Part shown: positions 50,141 through 58,962 of the stretch, in pieces
Layout: each line of letters opens with the position of its first letter
How positions within the stretch are numbered: the stretch's first letter is position 1
Assembly (NCBI RefSeq): GCF_025264625.1
Contig: NZ_CP093313.1
Span: 372,001 to 436,000, forward strand
Origin: Occallatibacter riparius
GTDB taxonomy: Bacteria; Acidobacteriota; Terriglobia; Terriglobales; Acidobacteriaceae
Length of the DNA: 64,000 nucleotides
Direction: 5' to 3'
Position numbers and translations under genes: made by a program
Notes under the pieces: model-generated
The model's database searches: none
Told to the model about the DNA's origin: nothing
What the model saw: only the letters and a program-made list of their open reading frames with translations

Positions 50141-51520
50141 ATGAAACCGTCACGCAGGGACTTTATCAAGGGATCGGTTGCCGGGAGTGTTGCCGTGGGA
50201 TTTCCAACCATTGTGCCTAAGTCAGTGTTTGGAGCGACCGCTCCGTCGAATCGCATCACCATTGGGGCGATCGGCGTGGGACGTATCTCGCGCGGCCACG
50301 ATATGCCCGGAGTGATGCAATTCACGGGCGTGGCGGGACGTGACAACCGCATCGTCGCAGTGTGCGATTTGAGCGAGCAGCGAGTGGAGTTGGGCAAGCA
50401 GTTTGTCAATAAGCACTACACGGAGAAGCTCGGCAAACCTTACACGGGCACGAAGGTCTACTCGAATTACAAAGAGCTTCTGGCGAATAAAGAGATTGAT
50501 GCCGTGCTGATCTCGACGCCGGATCATCAACATGCGCGACTTGCTGTTGCTGCAGTGAAGGCAGGCAAGGATGTGTATCTGCAAAAGCCCGCTTCGCTGA
50601 CTATTCATGAAGGCCGCGTCATGGCGGATCAAGTGAAGGCGAGCGGACGGATTGTGCAGATCGGATCTCAGCAGCGGTCATGGAAGCAGTTCGCGCGCGC
50701 GGTGGCGCTGGTGCGCAATGGTCGCATCGGAACGGTGAAGCAGGTTGAGGTCGGGCTGCCGGGGGATCCCGCGGGCGGCGACCCTGAGACGATGCCGGTT
50801 CCTGCGGGGTTCAACTACGATGCGTGGCTGGGATCGACGCCGGAGGTGCCGTACACGCTGGATCGCGTGATGCCTACGAATGATTTCTCGCGGCCGGGGT
50901 GGCTGCGCATGGAGCAGTTTGGCGCAGGCATGATTACCGGCTGGGGCGCGCATCACGTGGACACAGCACACTGGGGCATGGATACGGAACTCACCGGGCC
51001 TGTTGAGATTTGGGGAAGCGCGGAGTTTCCGCAGCAGGGACTATGGGATGTGCACGGGCCGTTCAAAACGTATGGCCGCTATGCGAATGGCGTGGTGATG
51101 ACCATCTCGGGTGAGTTCGAAAACGGCATTAAGTGGATCGGCGACAAAGGATGGATCTTCGTGTGCCGCGATGGGATGACGACGCCGACCGCGTCAGCGA
51201 GTGACAAGCAGGTGCCGATTGTGCCGATCCGCGCAAGCGATCCGAAGATTCTGGATTCCGAGATTGGGCCGAATGAGTTTCATCCGTACACGTCGGATGA
51301 TCAGCATGGCAACTGGCTGGATTGCATTCATTCGCGTAAGGCGCCGACTGCTCCGGTTGAAATTGGGCATCGCGCGTGCACGACGTGCCTGCTGCACTGG
51401 ATTGCGATGAAGACGGATCATCACGTTCATTGGGATCCAGAGACGGAGGCGATCAAGGGCGATGACATTGCCGCGAGCCTGCTTTCGCGCCATCAACGCC
51501 ATCCGTATGAGATCGCGTAG
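50141..51520 (+). CDS. Gfo/Idh/MocA-family oxidoreductase, Tat-exported
   Basis: A 459-residue sugar oxidoreductase. The N-terminus MKPSRRDFIKGSVAGSVAVG is a textbook twin-arginine signal. The Rossmann domain has IGAIGVGRISRGHDMPG, then VLISTPDHQHARLAVAAV and the lysine motif YLQKPASLTIHEG. The C-terminal domain includes GAGMITGWGAHHVDTAHWGM. ATG 50141 has TTGGAG six bases upstream. Exported Tat members of this family include glycosidases that work through an NAD-bound oxidation mechanism, so it may be a glycoside-cleaving enzyme and not a simple dehydrogenase. That is inference. Confidence 0.88.
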   Translation: MKPSRRDFIKGSVAGSVAVGFPTIVPKSVFGATAPSNRITIGAIGVGRISRGHDMPGVMQFTGVAGRDNRIVAVCDLSEQRVELGKQFVNKHYTEKLGKPYTGTKVYSNYKELLANKEIDAVLISTPDHQHARLAVAAVKAGKDVYLQKPASLTIHEGRVMADQVKASGRIVQIGSQQRSWKQFARAVALVRNGRIGTVKQVEVGLPGDPAGGDPETMPVPAGFNYDAWLGSTPEVPYTLDRVMPTNDFSRPGWLRMEQFGAGMITGWGAHHVDTAHWGMDTELTGPVEIWGSAEFPQQGLWDVHGPFKTYGRYANGVVMTISGEFENGIKWIGDKGWIFVCRDGMTTPTASASDKQVPIVPIRASDPKILDSEIGPNEFHPYTSDDQHGNWLDCIHSRKAPTAPVEIGHRACTTCLLHWIAMKTDHHVHWDPETEAIKGDDIAASLLSRHQRHPYEIA

Positions 51521-51534
51521 CTGACTCAGGTGTA

Positions 51535-53073
51535 TCAACGCAGGAACAGGACCGCGGCACTTGCAGCCGGCACGGTGATCCGCAGCGAGTTGGTGCGTGT
51601 CTTCATCACCTCTGTTCGCGGATCCCACGTGCCGTCGGTGCTCACGTCGGCTCGCTTGAATTCGACGCCGGTGGTTGCATCGAGCGCGGGGGCGGTTAGC
51701 CGCATCATTCCCGCGCGGGAGAACGGCCTCTCGACAGTGATGGCAACTTCTCTGTCGGCCGAGGATGATTTGTTGACCAGTGCGACGGTTATGCCGCCGT
51801 TCTTTTCGGCTGCGTATGGGCGCAGCATCGGGTCTTGTGCCGACTCGACGGCAAGCATGCTGCCGCCCGCGAAATGCTGTGCCAGTTGCATGCCGTAGAA
51901 GACGGGGCGCGGTTCGGCGGGCTGGCCTTGCTCCGTTGCAATGGGCGTGTAGAAACCGTTGGGCGCGCTTTGCTTCTTATTGCCCGCGGCTTCAAGGCCG
52001 GGATTGTGATCGCCAAGACCAGCGGAGAGGAAGCGGCTGTCTCCGCCATGAAGATTAACGCCAGCGCAGCCAAGACTCGCCAGCGTCAGCAGATAATCGG
52101 CGGCCCAGAGAGATGCGGCAAAGGCATTGCTCATGCCGGGCTTGCCGCCGCGATAGCACGAGTTCCCCTCTGACATGCGATAGATCAGGTGATGCGCATC
52201 GGCGGTGCGGACGATTTCGCGCGCAGATTGCTCGACGTTGGGATCGCCGGCGAGGAGACGCTCGGTGGTGACGCGCGGATCGTTGGGTGGACCCTCGGCG
52301 TAGTAGTGACCGCTCAGGGCCACGAGACGCTCGCCGAGCTTCGGCGCAACTTCGTCGCCGAAGCGAATCACCCAGTCGGACGCGGCCGCAGTGTCTGGAC
52401 CTCCGAAGCGTGCCTGAGGCACGCGCGCGCTGACGGCGTCAGCAAAGGCAAGCCATTCGCGTACGTAATCGTCGAACCCCCAACCGGGCGGACGCGTGCC
52501 GTTGCTGGCTTTCTGATAAAGATCGGGCTCGTTGCCGATCTGGAAGAACGCGAGCTTCGAGCCGAGTCTCTTGTGTACATAGGCCGCTTCAGCGGCAGCG
52601 CGTTCCGGCGTGCTGTTGCCGAAGTTGAGGCCGTAGATGGCCGTCCAGCCGGTTGCCTGGAGAAAGCCGGCGAGAGCATCGATCGCTGCTGGTTCGATGG
52701 CGAACAGGCGGTGCGGCATCCAATTCTGCGCCAGGTCGCCCGGGGGGACGTGGAGTTTGGGGGCGGGCGTAGCCGGCGTGGCGCGGAACCAGCAGAACTC
52801 GCTGGTGTTGCCGCCAACTCTCAGGACGCCTGACGGACTTAGCCTGCGAAACATTGCGATGAGGTCCTGGTGCTGCGGAGAGAAAAAGGCCGGTTCGCTG
52901 AGCTGCGCCAGTTCATAGCTGAGACCGACGAAGTTCGGCGGAACGACGTGTCCAGGCTGGCTGCTGCGAATGCGAACGGAGTGCGGCGCGCTCTGCGCTT
53001 CTGTGCTTGACGTGCAAGCGGCCGCCATCGCGGAAGCTGTCATCTGCAGGAAGGAACGACGATCTATTCGCAT
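51535..53073 (-). CDS. Glycoside hydrolase family 79 (heparanase/beta-glucuronidase-like)
   Basis: A 512-residue exported enzyme with a signal containing RRSFLQMTASAMAAACTSS (Tat-like, with a possible lipobox AAAC). The TIM barrel carries the acid/base E182 in FQIGNEPDLY and the nucleophile E302 in IYRMSEGNSCYRGG, both in the GH79 context, and a C-terminal beta domain (GITVALVNKSS). GH79 enzymes remove glucuronic acid or its 4-O-methyl form from glycans. A family member from Acidobacterium is a well-characterised beta-glucuronidase. It converges with the oxidoreductase gene and is divergent from the ROK regulator, which probably controls it. Confidence 0.9.
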   Translation of the reverse strand: MRIDRRSFLQMTASAMAAACTSSTEAQSAPHSVRIRSSQPGHVVPPNFVGLSYELAQLSEPAFFSPQHQDLIAMFRRLSPSGVLRVGGNTSEFCWFRATPATPAPKLHVPPGDLAQNWMPHRLFAIEPAAIDALAGFLQATGWTAIYGLNFGNSTPERAAAEAAYVHKRLGSKLAFFQIGNEPDLYQKASNGTRPPGWGFDDYVREWLAFADAVSARVPQARFGGPDTAAASDWVIRFGDEVAPKLGERLVALSGHYYAEGPPNDPRVTTERLLAGDPNVEQSAREIVRTADAHHLIYRMSEGNSCYRGGKPGMSNAFAASLWAADYLLTLASLGCAGVNLHGGDSRFLSAGLGDHNPGLEAAGNKKQSAPNGFYTPIATEQGQPAEPRPVFYGMQLAQHFAGGSMLAVESAQDPMLRPYAAEKNGGITVALVNKSSSADREVAITVERPFSRAGMMRLTAPALDATTGVEFKRADVSTDGTWDPRTEVMKTRTNSLRITVPAASAAVLFLR

Positions 53074-53193
53074 TTATGGGACCTCGCCCGGGAATTAGTC
53101 CATCCGCTCGACGGAACTCGGGTTCGATTTTAGCGGTCCGCAAGGAGGAAAGTCATGCCCCTGCACAATCAAGGTTTTCTTTGGGTCGTTCTT

Positions 53194-53209
53194 AGTGATT
53201 CTTATCACT
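53194..53209. promoter_or_regulatory. Palindromic operator candidate between GH79 and ROK genes
   Basis: AGTGAT-TCTT-ATCACT is a perfect inverted repeat with 6-base arms in the 172-base divergent region. A TATTCT -10 box for the ROK gene follows at 53232-53237, with a weak -35 in between. A ROK repressor would be expected to bind such a site and respond to the sugar released by the GH79 enzyme. Confidence 0.5.
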
Positions 53210-53245
53210 TTCTTTAGACAGATGGAGTTACTATTCTGATTTGCG

Positions 53246-54499
53246 ATGTCTCTGCGAAATATATCCACTGTGAATGAACGCAATCGATCGTCGCGCCTGA
53301 TTCCGAAGGATCGCTCATCGGGGCGTGCCCAGGCCATGTCTCCGATTCGCGACAGTAACCGCGATCTGGTGCTCGAAGTACTCAGGCGCAACCAGCCGAT
53401 CTCGCGCGTCGATATCGCTCGCCGTTCTGGGTTGCAGCGATCAACTATCTCCTCGATTGTGGATGAGCTCATTGAGGAGCGGTGGGCTCGCGAGGGGTCT
53501 GTGGTTAAGACGGAGCGAGGCCGCCGTCCAACCATGTTGACGATGAATGACGACCTGCTCCTCCTAGTCGCCGACGTGCGGCCCACCAAGGCGATTCTTG
53601 CGGTGGTCGACTTGAACGGCAGGTTCCTCGATCGCGCCGTAGTCCCGATCATTGCGGATGCGAAGGAGGGGGTTGAGCTGATCGCAGCGGGGATGCGGCA
53701 GCTTCGTTCCAACTTCCCGGGAAAGAGGTGGGAGGGAGTGGGCATCAGCCTGCCAGGGCGCGTGAACAAGATCACGCACAAATTGGCGTGGGCGCCAAAT
53801 CTTCCGTGGGTGGGTTTCGATATTCGCGGAACGCTGCAGAAGGCGCTCAAACTTCAGGTGGAGTTGGAGAATGCCGCAAACGCCTGCCTGCTTTCGGAGG
53901 TGTGGTTCGGGCATTTGGAGGGAGTGCAGAATGCGGTGCTGATCACGATTGCTGAAGGCGTTGGGGCATCGGCAATTGTGAATGGCACGCTGATGGAAGG
54001 CGCCGAAGGGCTGGCAGGCGAACTGGGGCACGTGACGGTTTCCGACTCGGGCCCGCGATGTGCGTGCGGGCAGGTGGGCTGCTGGGAGATGTTCGCCTCA
54101 TGCCGGGCGGCGTTGCGCTACTTCCACGAAGAGATGAAGGGAAAGGGCGCTGCAACGATCCAGGACCTTCTGAACCTCGAAGCGAATGGCGACAAGGCGG
54201 CACGCGCGGCGTTGAATTGGCAGGCCGAATGGATTGGACGCGGAATGCGCGTGGTAACGGCAGGGTTTAATCCGGAGCTGATCCTGTTTGTGGGCGATAT
54301 TACGCTGCGGTGGGATGCGGTGGGGCCGATTGTGCGTGCTGAGCTCACCAAGCGGCTGGTGGGCGGCGCGCAGCCGAAGATTGCGATCGTGTCGGATGGC
54401 GAAGCGGCGCGATTGCGTGGCGCGGCGGCGGTGCTGCTGCAACGCCACATCAGTTTCAAGCGAACATCGAGGAGCCGGAAGGTCGCGGTAACTGCCTAA
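53246..54499 (+). CDS. ROK-family transcriptional regulator
   Basis: A 417-residue NagC/XylR-type regulator. Residues 36-95 form a winged helix-turn-helix (DLVLEVLRRNQPISRVDIAR and RSGLQRSTISSIVDELIEE). The ROK domain follows, with a sugar-binding region containing ELGHVTV and the zinc motif CACGQVGCWE. It lacks a complete kinase ATP site, as is usual for the regulator branch. The ATG at 53246 lies only nine bases after a TATTCT box, so the message may be leaderless; ATG 53336 is an alternative that removes a non-conserved 30-residue tail. It probably represses the divergent GH79 gene. Confidence 0.9.
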   Translation: MSLRNISTVNERNRSSRLIPKDRSSGRAQAMSPIRDSNRDLVLEVLRRNQPISRVDIARRSGLQRSTISSIVDELIEERWAREGSVVKTERGRRPTMLTMNDDLLLLVADVRPTKAILAVVDLNGRFLDRAVVPIIADAKEGVELIAAGMRQLRSNFPGKRWEGVGISLPGRVNKITHKLAWAPNLPWVGFDIRGTLQKALKLQVELENAANACLLSEVWFGHLEGVQNAVLITIAEGVGASAIVNGTLMEGAEGLAGELGHVTVSDSGPRCACGQVGCWEMFASCRAALRYFHEEMKGKGAATIQDLLNLEANGDKAARAALNWQAEWIGRGMRVVTAGFNPELILFVGDITLRWDAVGPIVRAELTKRLVGGAQPKIAIVSDGEAARLRGAAAVLLQRHISFKRTSRSRKVAVTA

Positions 54500-54534
54500 A
54501 GGCCGCGACCTTGTGGCATCGGATTCATGCCACT

Positions 54535-55005
54535 TCATCGGCTGTGAGAATGATCGGCTTGCGTCAGGACGACGCTGCCCGTTTCGAGCAAAGACTTGAG
54601 GTTGGACAGAATCTTCGGCCATCCGCCTGAAACAGCCTGGATGAACTTCGACTCAGCGAGTTCGATGGAGTGTGCGATGGTAAGCCGCACGGCTTCGCTA
54701 TAGGGCTCCAGATCGATGGTGCACAGGGCAAAGCCTTCGGCCTTAAGCTCCGGACGAAACTCGTTGCGCCACTTGAGCTGGATCCGATGGGGCGGATCGA
54801 GCTCGAGGATTTCTCCGGTGTCTGCCACTCTGCCGTCAGGAAAGAGCATTTGCCATGCGGCTCCGGGCTTCCAGTCGCTGATGATTTGCATGCCAAACCA
54901 GTAGTCCTTCATCTGATTGGCATCGGTCAGCGCAGACCATAGCTTCTCCGGAGTCGTGCGGATGAAGGTTACATATACGAAGCTGCTTTCGGATGATTTG
55001 CTCAT
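54535..55005 (-). CDS. SRPBCC/AHSA1-family protein
   Basis: A 156-residue START-like fold protein. The helix-grip pattern is visible: VYVTFIRTTPEKLWSALTDA, the DYWFGMQIISDWKPGAAWQM strand region, and the long C-terminal helix GGWPKILSNLKSLLETG. Such proteins bind small hydrophobic ligands in a cavity. The start at ATG 55005 has GGAGGG upstream and overlaps the stop of the ArsR gene (TGA at 55004-55002), so it is translationally coupled. The ArsR plus SRPBCC pair is a common arrangement of uncertain function. Confidence 0.9.
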   Translation of the reverse strand: MSKSSESSFVYVTFIRTTPEKLWSALTDANQMKDYWFGMQIISDWKPGAAWQMLFPDGRVADTGEILELDPPHRIQLKWRNEFRPELKAEGFALCTIDLEPYSEAVRLTIAHSIELAESKFIQAVSGGWPKILSNLKSLLETGSVVLTQADHSHSR

Positions 55006-55322
55006 GATTGCTTGCCCTCCAGATTCTTTTTCAGTCTCGATAGCGCCTGCAGGCGCGGGTGCTCGAACTTGCTGATCCAGCGTTCGGCGATTGCGTTGAT
55101 AGGTACCGGGTTGATGAAGTGAAGCCTTTCCCTTCCCTGCCGCTTCCACGAGACCAGGTTCGCCTCTTTGAGAATCCCCAAGTGTTTTGCGACTGCCTGA
55201 CGGGTCATATCGAGGCCTTCGCAGAGTTCGCCCAATGTCTGGCCGTTCTTGTGGCGTAGCCGGTCGAGGAGTTCGCGTCGGCTTGCGTCCGCCAGAGCCT
55301 TGAACACCGTGTCATCGTTCAT
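55002..55322 (-). CDS. ArsR-family winged-helix regulator
   Basis: A 106-residue regulator. The ArsR winged helix is complete: VFKALADASRRELLDRLRHK, LGELCEGLDMTRQAVAKHLG, then the wing LVSWKRQGRERLHFINPVPI. The metal-binding CxC of classic ArsR is absent, so it is not a metal sensor of that type. ATG 55322 is preferred over TTG 55334, although neither has a good Shine-Dalgarno sequence. It is first of two genes with the SRPBCC protein, and palindromes around its promoter suggest autoregulation. Confidence 0.92.
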   Translation of the reverse strand: MNDDTVFKALADASRRELLDRLRHKNGQTLGELCEGLDMTRQAVAKHLGILKEANLVSWKRQGRERLHFINPVPINAIAERWISKFEHPRLQALSRLKKNLEGKQS

Positions 55323-55330
55323 CGCGATAT

Positions 55331-55382
55331 GCAACCATTCAGTTGCGTAATCAGAATAGGAAACCTATTGGTTGCCTGTCAA
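55331..55382 (-). promoter_or_regulatory. Promoter and inverted repeats of the ArsR/SRPBCC unit
   Basis: On the minus strand TTGACA (55382-55377), an 18-base spacer and TATTCT (55358-55353) give a good promoter. AACC-TATT-GGTT at 55362-55373 lies in the spacer and GCAAC-CATTCA-GTTGC at 55331-55346 just downstream. The half-site GCAACC occurs in both, so these are probably two operators for the ArsR protein. Confidence 0.6.
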
Positions 55383-55417
55383 GATCAGTGTGAATCCATT
55401 TGCGAGAGAATGTCGGC

Positions 55418-56503
55418 ATGAGAGGCTGGCCCGATCGTCGACTGCTCGACATGCTGAAACTTGAGACTCCGATCATTCAGGCGCCGATGGCGGGATCGGA
55501 TTCTGTTGCGCTGGCGCGCGGGGTTTCGTCCGTGGGGGCGCTGGGGTCGCTCGCCTGTGCGCTGCTCGGGGCGGACGCGGTACGCGATGCGGTGCACGCG
55601 TTGCGCGACGGGATGGAGCGGCCGTTCAATCTGAATTTCTTCTGCCACACGATGGAAGAACCGGGCACGGCTGCAAGGGAGAAGTGGAAGAGCTTCCTGC
55701 GACCGCACTACGAGCGGCTGGGTCTTGACATTGAGGCGGTGGGGGAGAGCCGCCTGCGGCTTCCGTTCGACGACGAGATGTGCGCGGTGGTGGAGGAGGT
55801 CCGGCCTGCGGTGGTCAGCTTCCATTTCGGATTGCCTGCTGCTGGGCTGCTGGAACGGGTGAAGAAGGTGGGTATCCGGATACTGGCGTGCGCCACGAGC
55901 GTGGACGAGGCGAAGTGGCTTGAAGATCGCGGATGCGATGCGATTGTCGTTCAAGGGCTCGAGGCCGGCGGACATCGGGGGATGTTTCTGGAGACTCAGG
56001 TGGCGGCTCAGGTGGGGCTGTTCGCGTTGCTGCCACAGGTAGCTGACGCAGTTTCGGTTCCGCTGATTGCAGCGGGCGGCATTGCCGATGGACGAGGCAT
56101 TGCGGCTGCTTTTGCGCTGGGCGCATCGGGCGTCCAGTTGGGGACGGTTTACCTGTTCTGCCCGGAAAGCAAGGTGTCCCCGATGTATCGAAAGGTGCTG
56201 GAGCAAGCGACAGATACGGCAACTGCCGTCACGAATTTGTTCAGCGGGCGGCCTGCCAGGGGGATTGTGAATCGGTATCTCAGCGAGGCGGGACCGATGT
56301 CTGACGATGCGTTGGCGTTCCCGTATGCGGGAACGCTGATTGCGCCTCTGCGCGCGGCGTCGGAGAAGGCGGGCCTGATGGACTACATGCAGATGTGGGC
56401 TGGACAGACATCGAAGCTTGGACGCGCGATGCCGGCGGATCAGTTGACTCGGAAGCTTGCGACGGAGGCGTTGGATACGCTGCAAGCGTTGTCGGGCGAG
56501 TAG
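55418..56503 (+). CDS. NAD(P)H-dependent flavin oxidoreductase (nitronate monooxygenase family)
   Basis: A 361-residue FMN-dependent TIM-barrel enzyme that oxidises alkyl nitronates or related compounds. Signatures are IIQAPMAGSDSVALARGVS, the flavin-binding VVQGLEAGGHRGMF and PLIAAGGIADGRGIAAAFA followed by GASGVQLGT. ATG 55418 is chosen; TTG 55400 would add six residues. The start is 96 bases from the divergent ArsR gene. Some family members are enoyl reductases or detoxifiers of propionate-3-nitronate, so the substrate is open. Confidence 0.9.
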   Translation: MRGWPDRRLLDMLKLETPIIQAPMAGSDSVALARGVSSVGALGSLACALLGADAVRDAVHALRDGMERPFNLNFFCHTMEEPGTAAREKWKSFLRPHYERLGLDIEAVGESRLRLPFDDEMCAVVEEVRPAVVSFHFGLPAAGLLERVKKVGIRILACATSVDEAKWLEDRGCDAIVVQGLEAGGHRGMFLETQVAAQVGLFALLPQVADAVSVPLIAAGGIADGRGIAAAFALGASGVQLGTVYLFCPESKVSPMYRKVLEQATDTATAVTNLFSGRPARGIVNRYLSEAGPMSDDALAFPYAGTLIAPLRAASEKAGLMDYMQMWAGQTSKLGRAMPADQLTRKLATEALDTLQALSGE

Positions 56504-56542
56504 ACGCGCACAGGCCTGGCGGTGGCGTGAATAATAAGGACA

Positions 56543-57556
56543 ATGTCTCTCAAGCCATTCTTCAACCTGCTGCGCGAAGGGCGCCTTACGCCTGTGCTGG
56601 GCGTGGGCGCCGCACTCAAACCGTTTTACAAGCTCACCTGGCTCGCAGCCGCTGGAGAGTCCGGGCTGTTGAACCGGCTAGCGAGCGGACCGGCTACGTT
56701 CGAGTCGCTCGCTCAGGGCGGTGGCACAGCGGGTCAGAGACGCGAAGCGCTGGAGGCTTGGCTCCAGTTGGGCGTTCGGCTGAAACTGCTCAACTTGGGA
56801 GCCGGAGGCTATGAACTGCGCGGAATGGCGAATGCGTTGGCACGGCCGGAGAACGACGCCACGCTGGCCATGGTGCAGGAGGTAGCGGGGCTCCACCACA
56901 AGCTGATTGCAGACACGCTTCCTCGGGTCCGCAGAGGGGAACTCTTCACTCTTGCCGACCAGGATGGGGAGCTGATTGCGCGATCGTCGCGGATCCTTGA
57001 ACCATTCCAGGTTGAGGCGATTCAAGAGTTCTTCCCGGGGAGCGGCAACGTGCGGCTGCTCGAGATCGGGTGCGGGTCAGGAGTTTATCTGCGATACGCG
57101 GCTGCGAGGAATGCTTCGCTGACGGCTGTAGGGCTGGAGCTTCAGCCTGCGGTGGCGGAGATGGCGCGCAGGAATCTGCGCGGCTGGGGTCTGGAGGGCC
57201 GGGTGAAGGTCGAGGATGGCGACTTCCGCGCGAGGCCGGTTGGAGAACTCTTCGATATCGCGACGCTTTACAACAACATTTACTACTTCCCTGTGGCAGA
57301 GCGCGTGGCCCTCTTGGAGCGCATTGCGAGCTTTCTCAAGCCGGGCGGGTTCCTGCTTTTGACGACCTGCTGCCAGGGTGGAAGCCTTGGCGCCGAAGCG
57401 CTGAACCTGTGGGGGGCGGCGACCAGCGGAGCTGGGCGTCTGCCGGCTGAAGATGAACTGGTTGGCCAGCTTCGGCAGGCGGGATTCGGCGTGGTCAAGA
57501 CAAAGAGCCTGCTGCCCGGGGACAAGTTCCTGGCCTTTCAGGCGTTCCGCGGATAG
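56543..57556 (+). CDS. SAM-dependent methyltransferase
   Basis: A 337-residue protein. The N-terminal third is helical with a winged-helix-like dimerisation segment (LLNRLASGPATFESLAQGG), as found in O-methyltransferases. The Rossmann domain has the SAM motif VRLLEIGCGSGVYLRYAA, acidic loop AVGLELQPAV and VKVEDGDFRARP. The C-terminus holds SFLKPGGFLLLTTCC. AAGGAC precedes the ATG. The substrate is not evident and the neighbours give no clue. Confidence 0.85.
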   Translation: MSLKPFFNLLREGRLTPVLGVGAALKPFYKLTWLAAAGESGLLNRLASGPATFESLAQGGGTAGQRREALEAWLQLGVRLKLLNLGAGGYELRGMANALARPENDATLAMVQEVAGLHHKLIADTLPRVRRGELFTLADQDGELIARSSRILEPFQVEAIQEFFPGSGNVRLLEIGCGSGVYLRYAAARNASLTAVGLELQPAVAEMARRNLRGWGLEGRVKVEDGDFRARPVGELFDIATLYNNIYYFPVAERVALLERIASFLKPGGFLLLTTCCQGGSLGAEALNLWGAATSGAGRLPAEDELVGQLRQAGFGVVKTKSLLPGDKFLAFQAFRG

Positions 57557-57701
57557 CAGAGTCTGCGGCGGCACTTGCAATGAGGAACATCGAAGGCTCG
57601 CCTTGCGTATGAATGGATGCCGGCAATGCCAGCCTCAGCGCGTTGGCACGCGTCCGGTCTTAGGATTCGTGCTACGCTCGTCGCGTTGAAGGAGGCGCAT
57701 C

Positions 57702-58742
57702 ATGTACGTCCTCTCTGCCACGGAAGCGATCTCTCCTGCCTTGAATCGCACCCGCGACTTTCTATTCCGGCCGTTCCGCTGGGGGAATTATCTGAAGTTC
57801 TGCGCGGTCGCGGTGCTGACGGAGGGCATGTGGGCTAACCTGCAGGGGAATAAGGGCGGCTCACCGTCGTCGGGGAGTGGGTCGCATGGAGTTCCGCTGA
57901 ATCTTGATCCGGGGATGATTGCGGCTGTTATCGCGTGTGCAATCCTGCTGGTGGTGCTGGGCATTGCGCTGATGTATGTCGTGGTTCGCCTGAGATTTGC
58001 GCTCTTCCACAGCCTGGTGCATCGCTCGCGTGAACTGGCGCCCGGGTGGCACCTCTATCGCGAGCAGGCGATGCGCTTCTTCGTGCTTTCGATCGTGGTG
58101 GCGGCGGGGTTCCTGGCGGTAGCCGCGGTAGCTCTGGCTCCCTTTGTGCCGGGGTTCATCCGGGTGTTCCGCGAGAGCCAGGAGCAAGGGCACCTCATCT
58201 TTGGCGACTTTCTGCCGCTGATTCTGCAACTGGCGCCGGTGATTATGATTCTGATGCTGGCCGGCGTGGCGGTCGGCGTGGTTCTTCGGGATTTCATGCT
58301 GCCGCATATGGCGCTGGAAAATGCGACGGCGGGCGAGGCATGGTCGGCGGTGCTGGAACGCGTGATGGAAGAGAAGGGCTCGTTCTTCCTGTACGCGGTG
58401 CTGCGGGTGATACTGCCGTTTGCGGCTACCATTGCGCTGACGATTGTGCTCATCGTGCCGGCGATCCTTCTGTTTGGCATTCCGGGAGTGCTGTTTGCGC
58501 TGGTGCACGCGGCTCAGGTGCATTCGACAGGCGCAGCGTGGCTGGTGATGGTGCTGCTCCAGGTGGCGCTCGGGATCTTGATGGTTGCGATCGGACTGCT
58601 GATGGCGATCTGCTTCGGCGGTCCGGTGAGTGTAGCGATTCGCAACTACGCGCTGGTGTTCTATGGCGGCCGGTATGAGCTGCTGGGGAACATTCTGGCT
58701 CCCGCGCAGACGGCGCCTGCGGCGCCGCCGCTGCCGGCGTGA
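57702..58742 (+). CDS. Polytopic membrane protein of unknown function
   Basis: A 346-residue protein with about six membrane helices, beginning MYVLSATEAISPALNRTRDF and the motif LFRPFRWGNYLKFCAVA, which is typical of a conserved but uncharacterised bacterial membrane family. A Gly/Ser-rich loop follows the first helix. The cytoplasmic segment RSRELAPGWHLYREQAMRFF and a C-terminal Pro/Ala tail are other features. AAGGAGG before the ATG is an excellent ribosome binding site. I do not recognise a function. Confidence 0.8.
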   Translation: MYVLSATEAISPALNRTRDFLFRPFRWGNYLKFCAVAVLTEGMWANLQGNKGGSPSSGSGSHGVPLNLDPGMIAAVIACAILLVVLGIALMYVVVRLRFALFHSLVHRSRELAPGWHLYREQAMRFFVLSIVVAAGFLAVAAVALAPFVPGFIRVFRESQEQGHLIFGDFLPLILQLAPVIMILMLAGVAVGVVLRDFMLPHMALENATAGEAWSAVLERVMEEKGSFFLYAVLRVILPFAATIALTIVLIVPAILLFGIPGVLFALVHAAQVHSTGAAWLVMVLLQVALGILMVAIGLLMAICFGGPVSVAIRNYALVFYGGRYELLGNILAPAQTAPAAPPLPA

Positions 58743-58785
58743 TTACTGCCGGGAAAAGCGAGCAGGGTACAGAAGGGCAGATGGA

Positions 58786-58826
58786 CCAAACAGGCGCAAT
58801 CCGCCTTGCGGATTGCGCCTGTTTGG
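58786..58826 (+). terminator. Perfect 19-base-pair hairpin terminator
   Basis: CCAAACAGGCGCAATCCGC (58786-58804) and its exact complement (58808-58826) surround a 3-base CTT loop. It follows the membrane protein gene by 43 bases and the right arm ends in GTTTGG, with a TTCT beyond it. The perfect symmetry makes it work in both directions or act as a cruciform. Confidence 0.85.
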
Positions 58827-58962
58827 TTCTCGTCCGCAGGGAATGAGGATTGCGCAGTCCAGTCTCGGGAACCTTTCTCAGAGATGGGGTGTCCAACAAG
58901 AGAGGGGGCGCGCGCCGGTCTAGAGGGCGAAGCTGTACCCTGAAGGTTGGAGTTCTGAATTG

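Noticed and set aside
55385..56485. Open frame of 366 codons on the minus strand opposite the nitronate monooxygenase
   Set aside because: Arg/His/Gln-rich product typical of antisense frames; the plus-strand protein has flavin-binding motifs.
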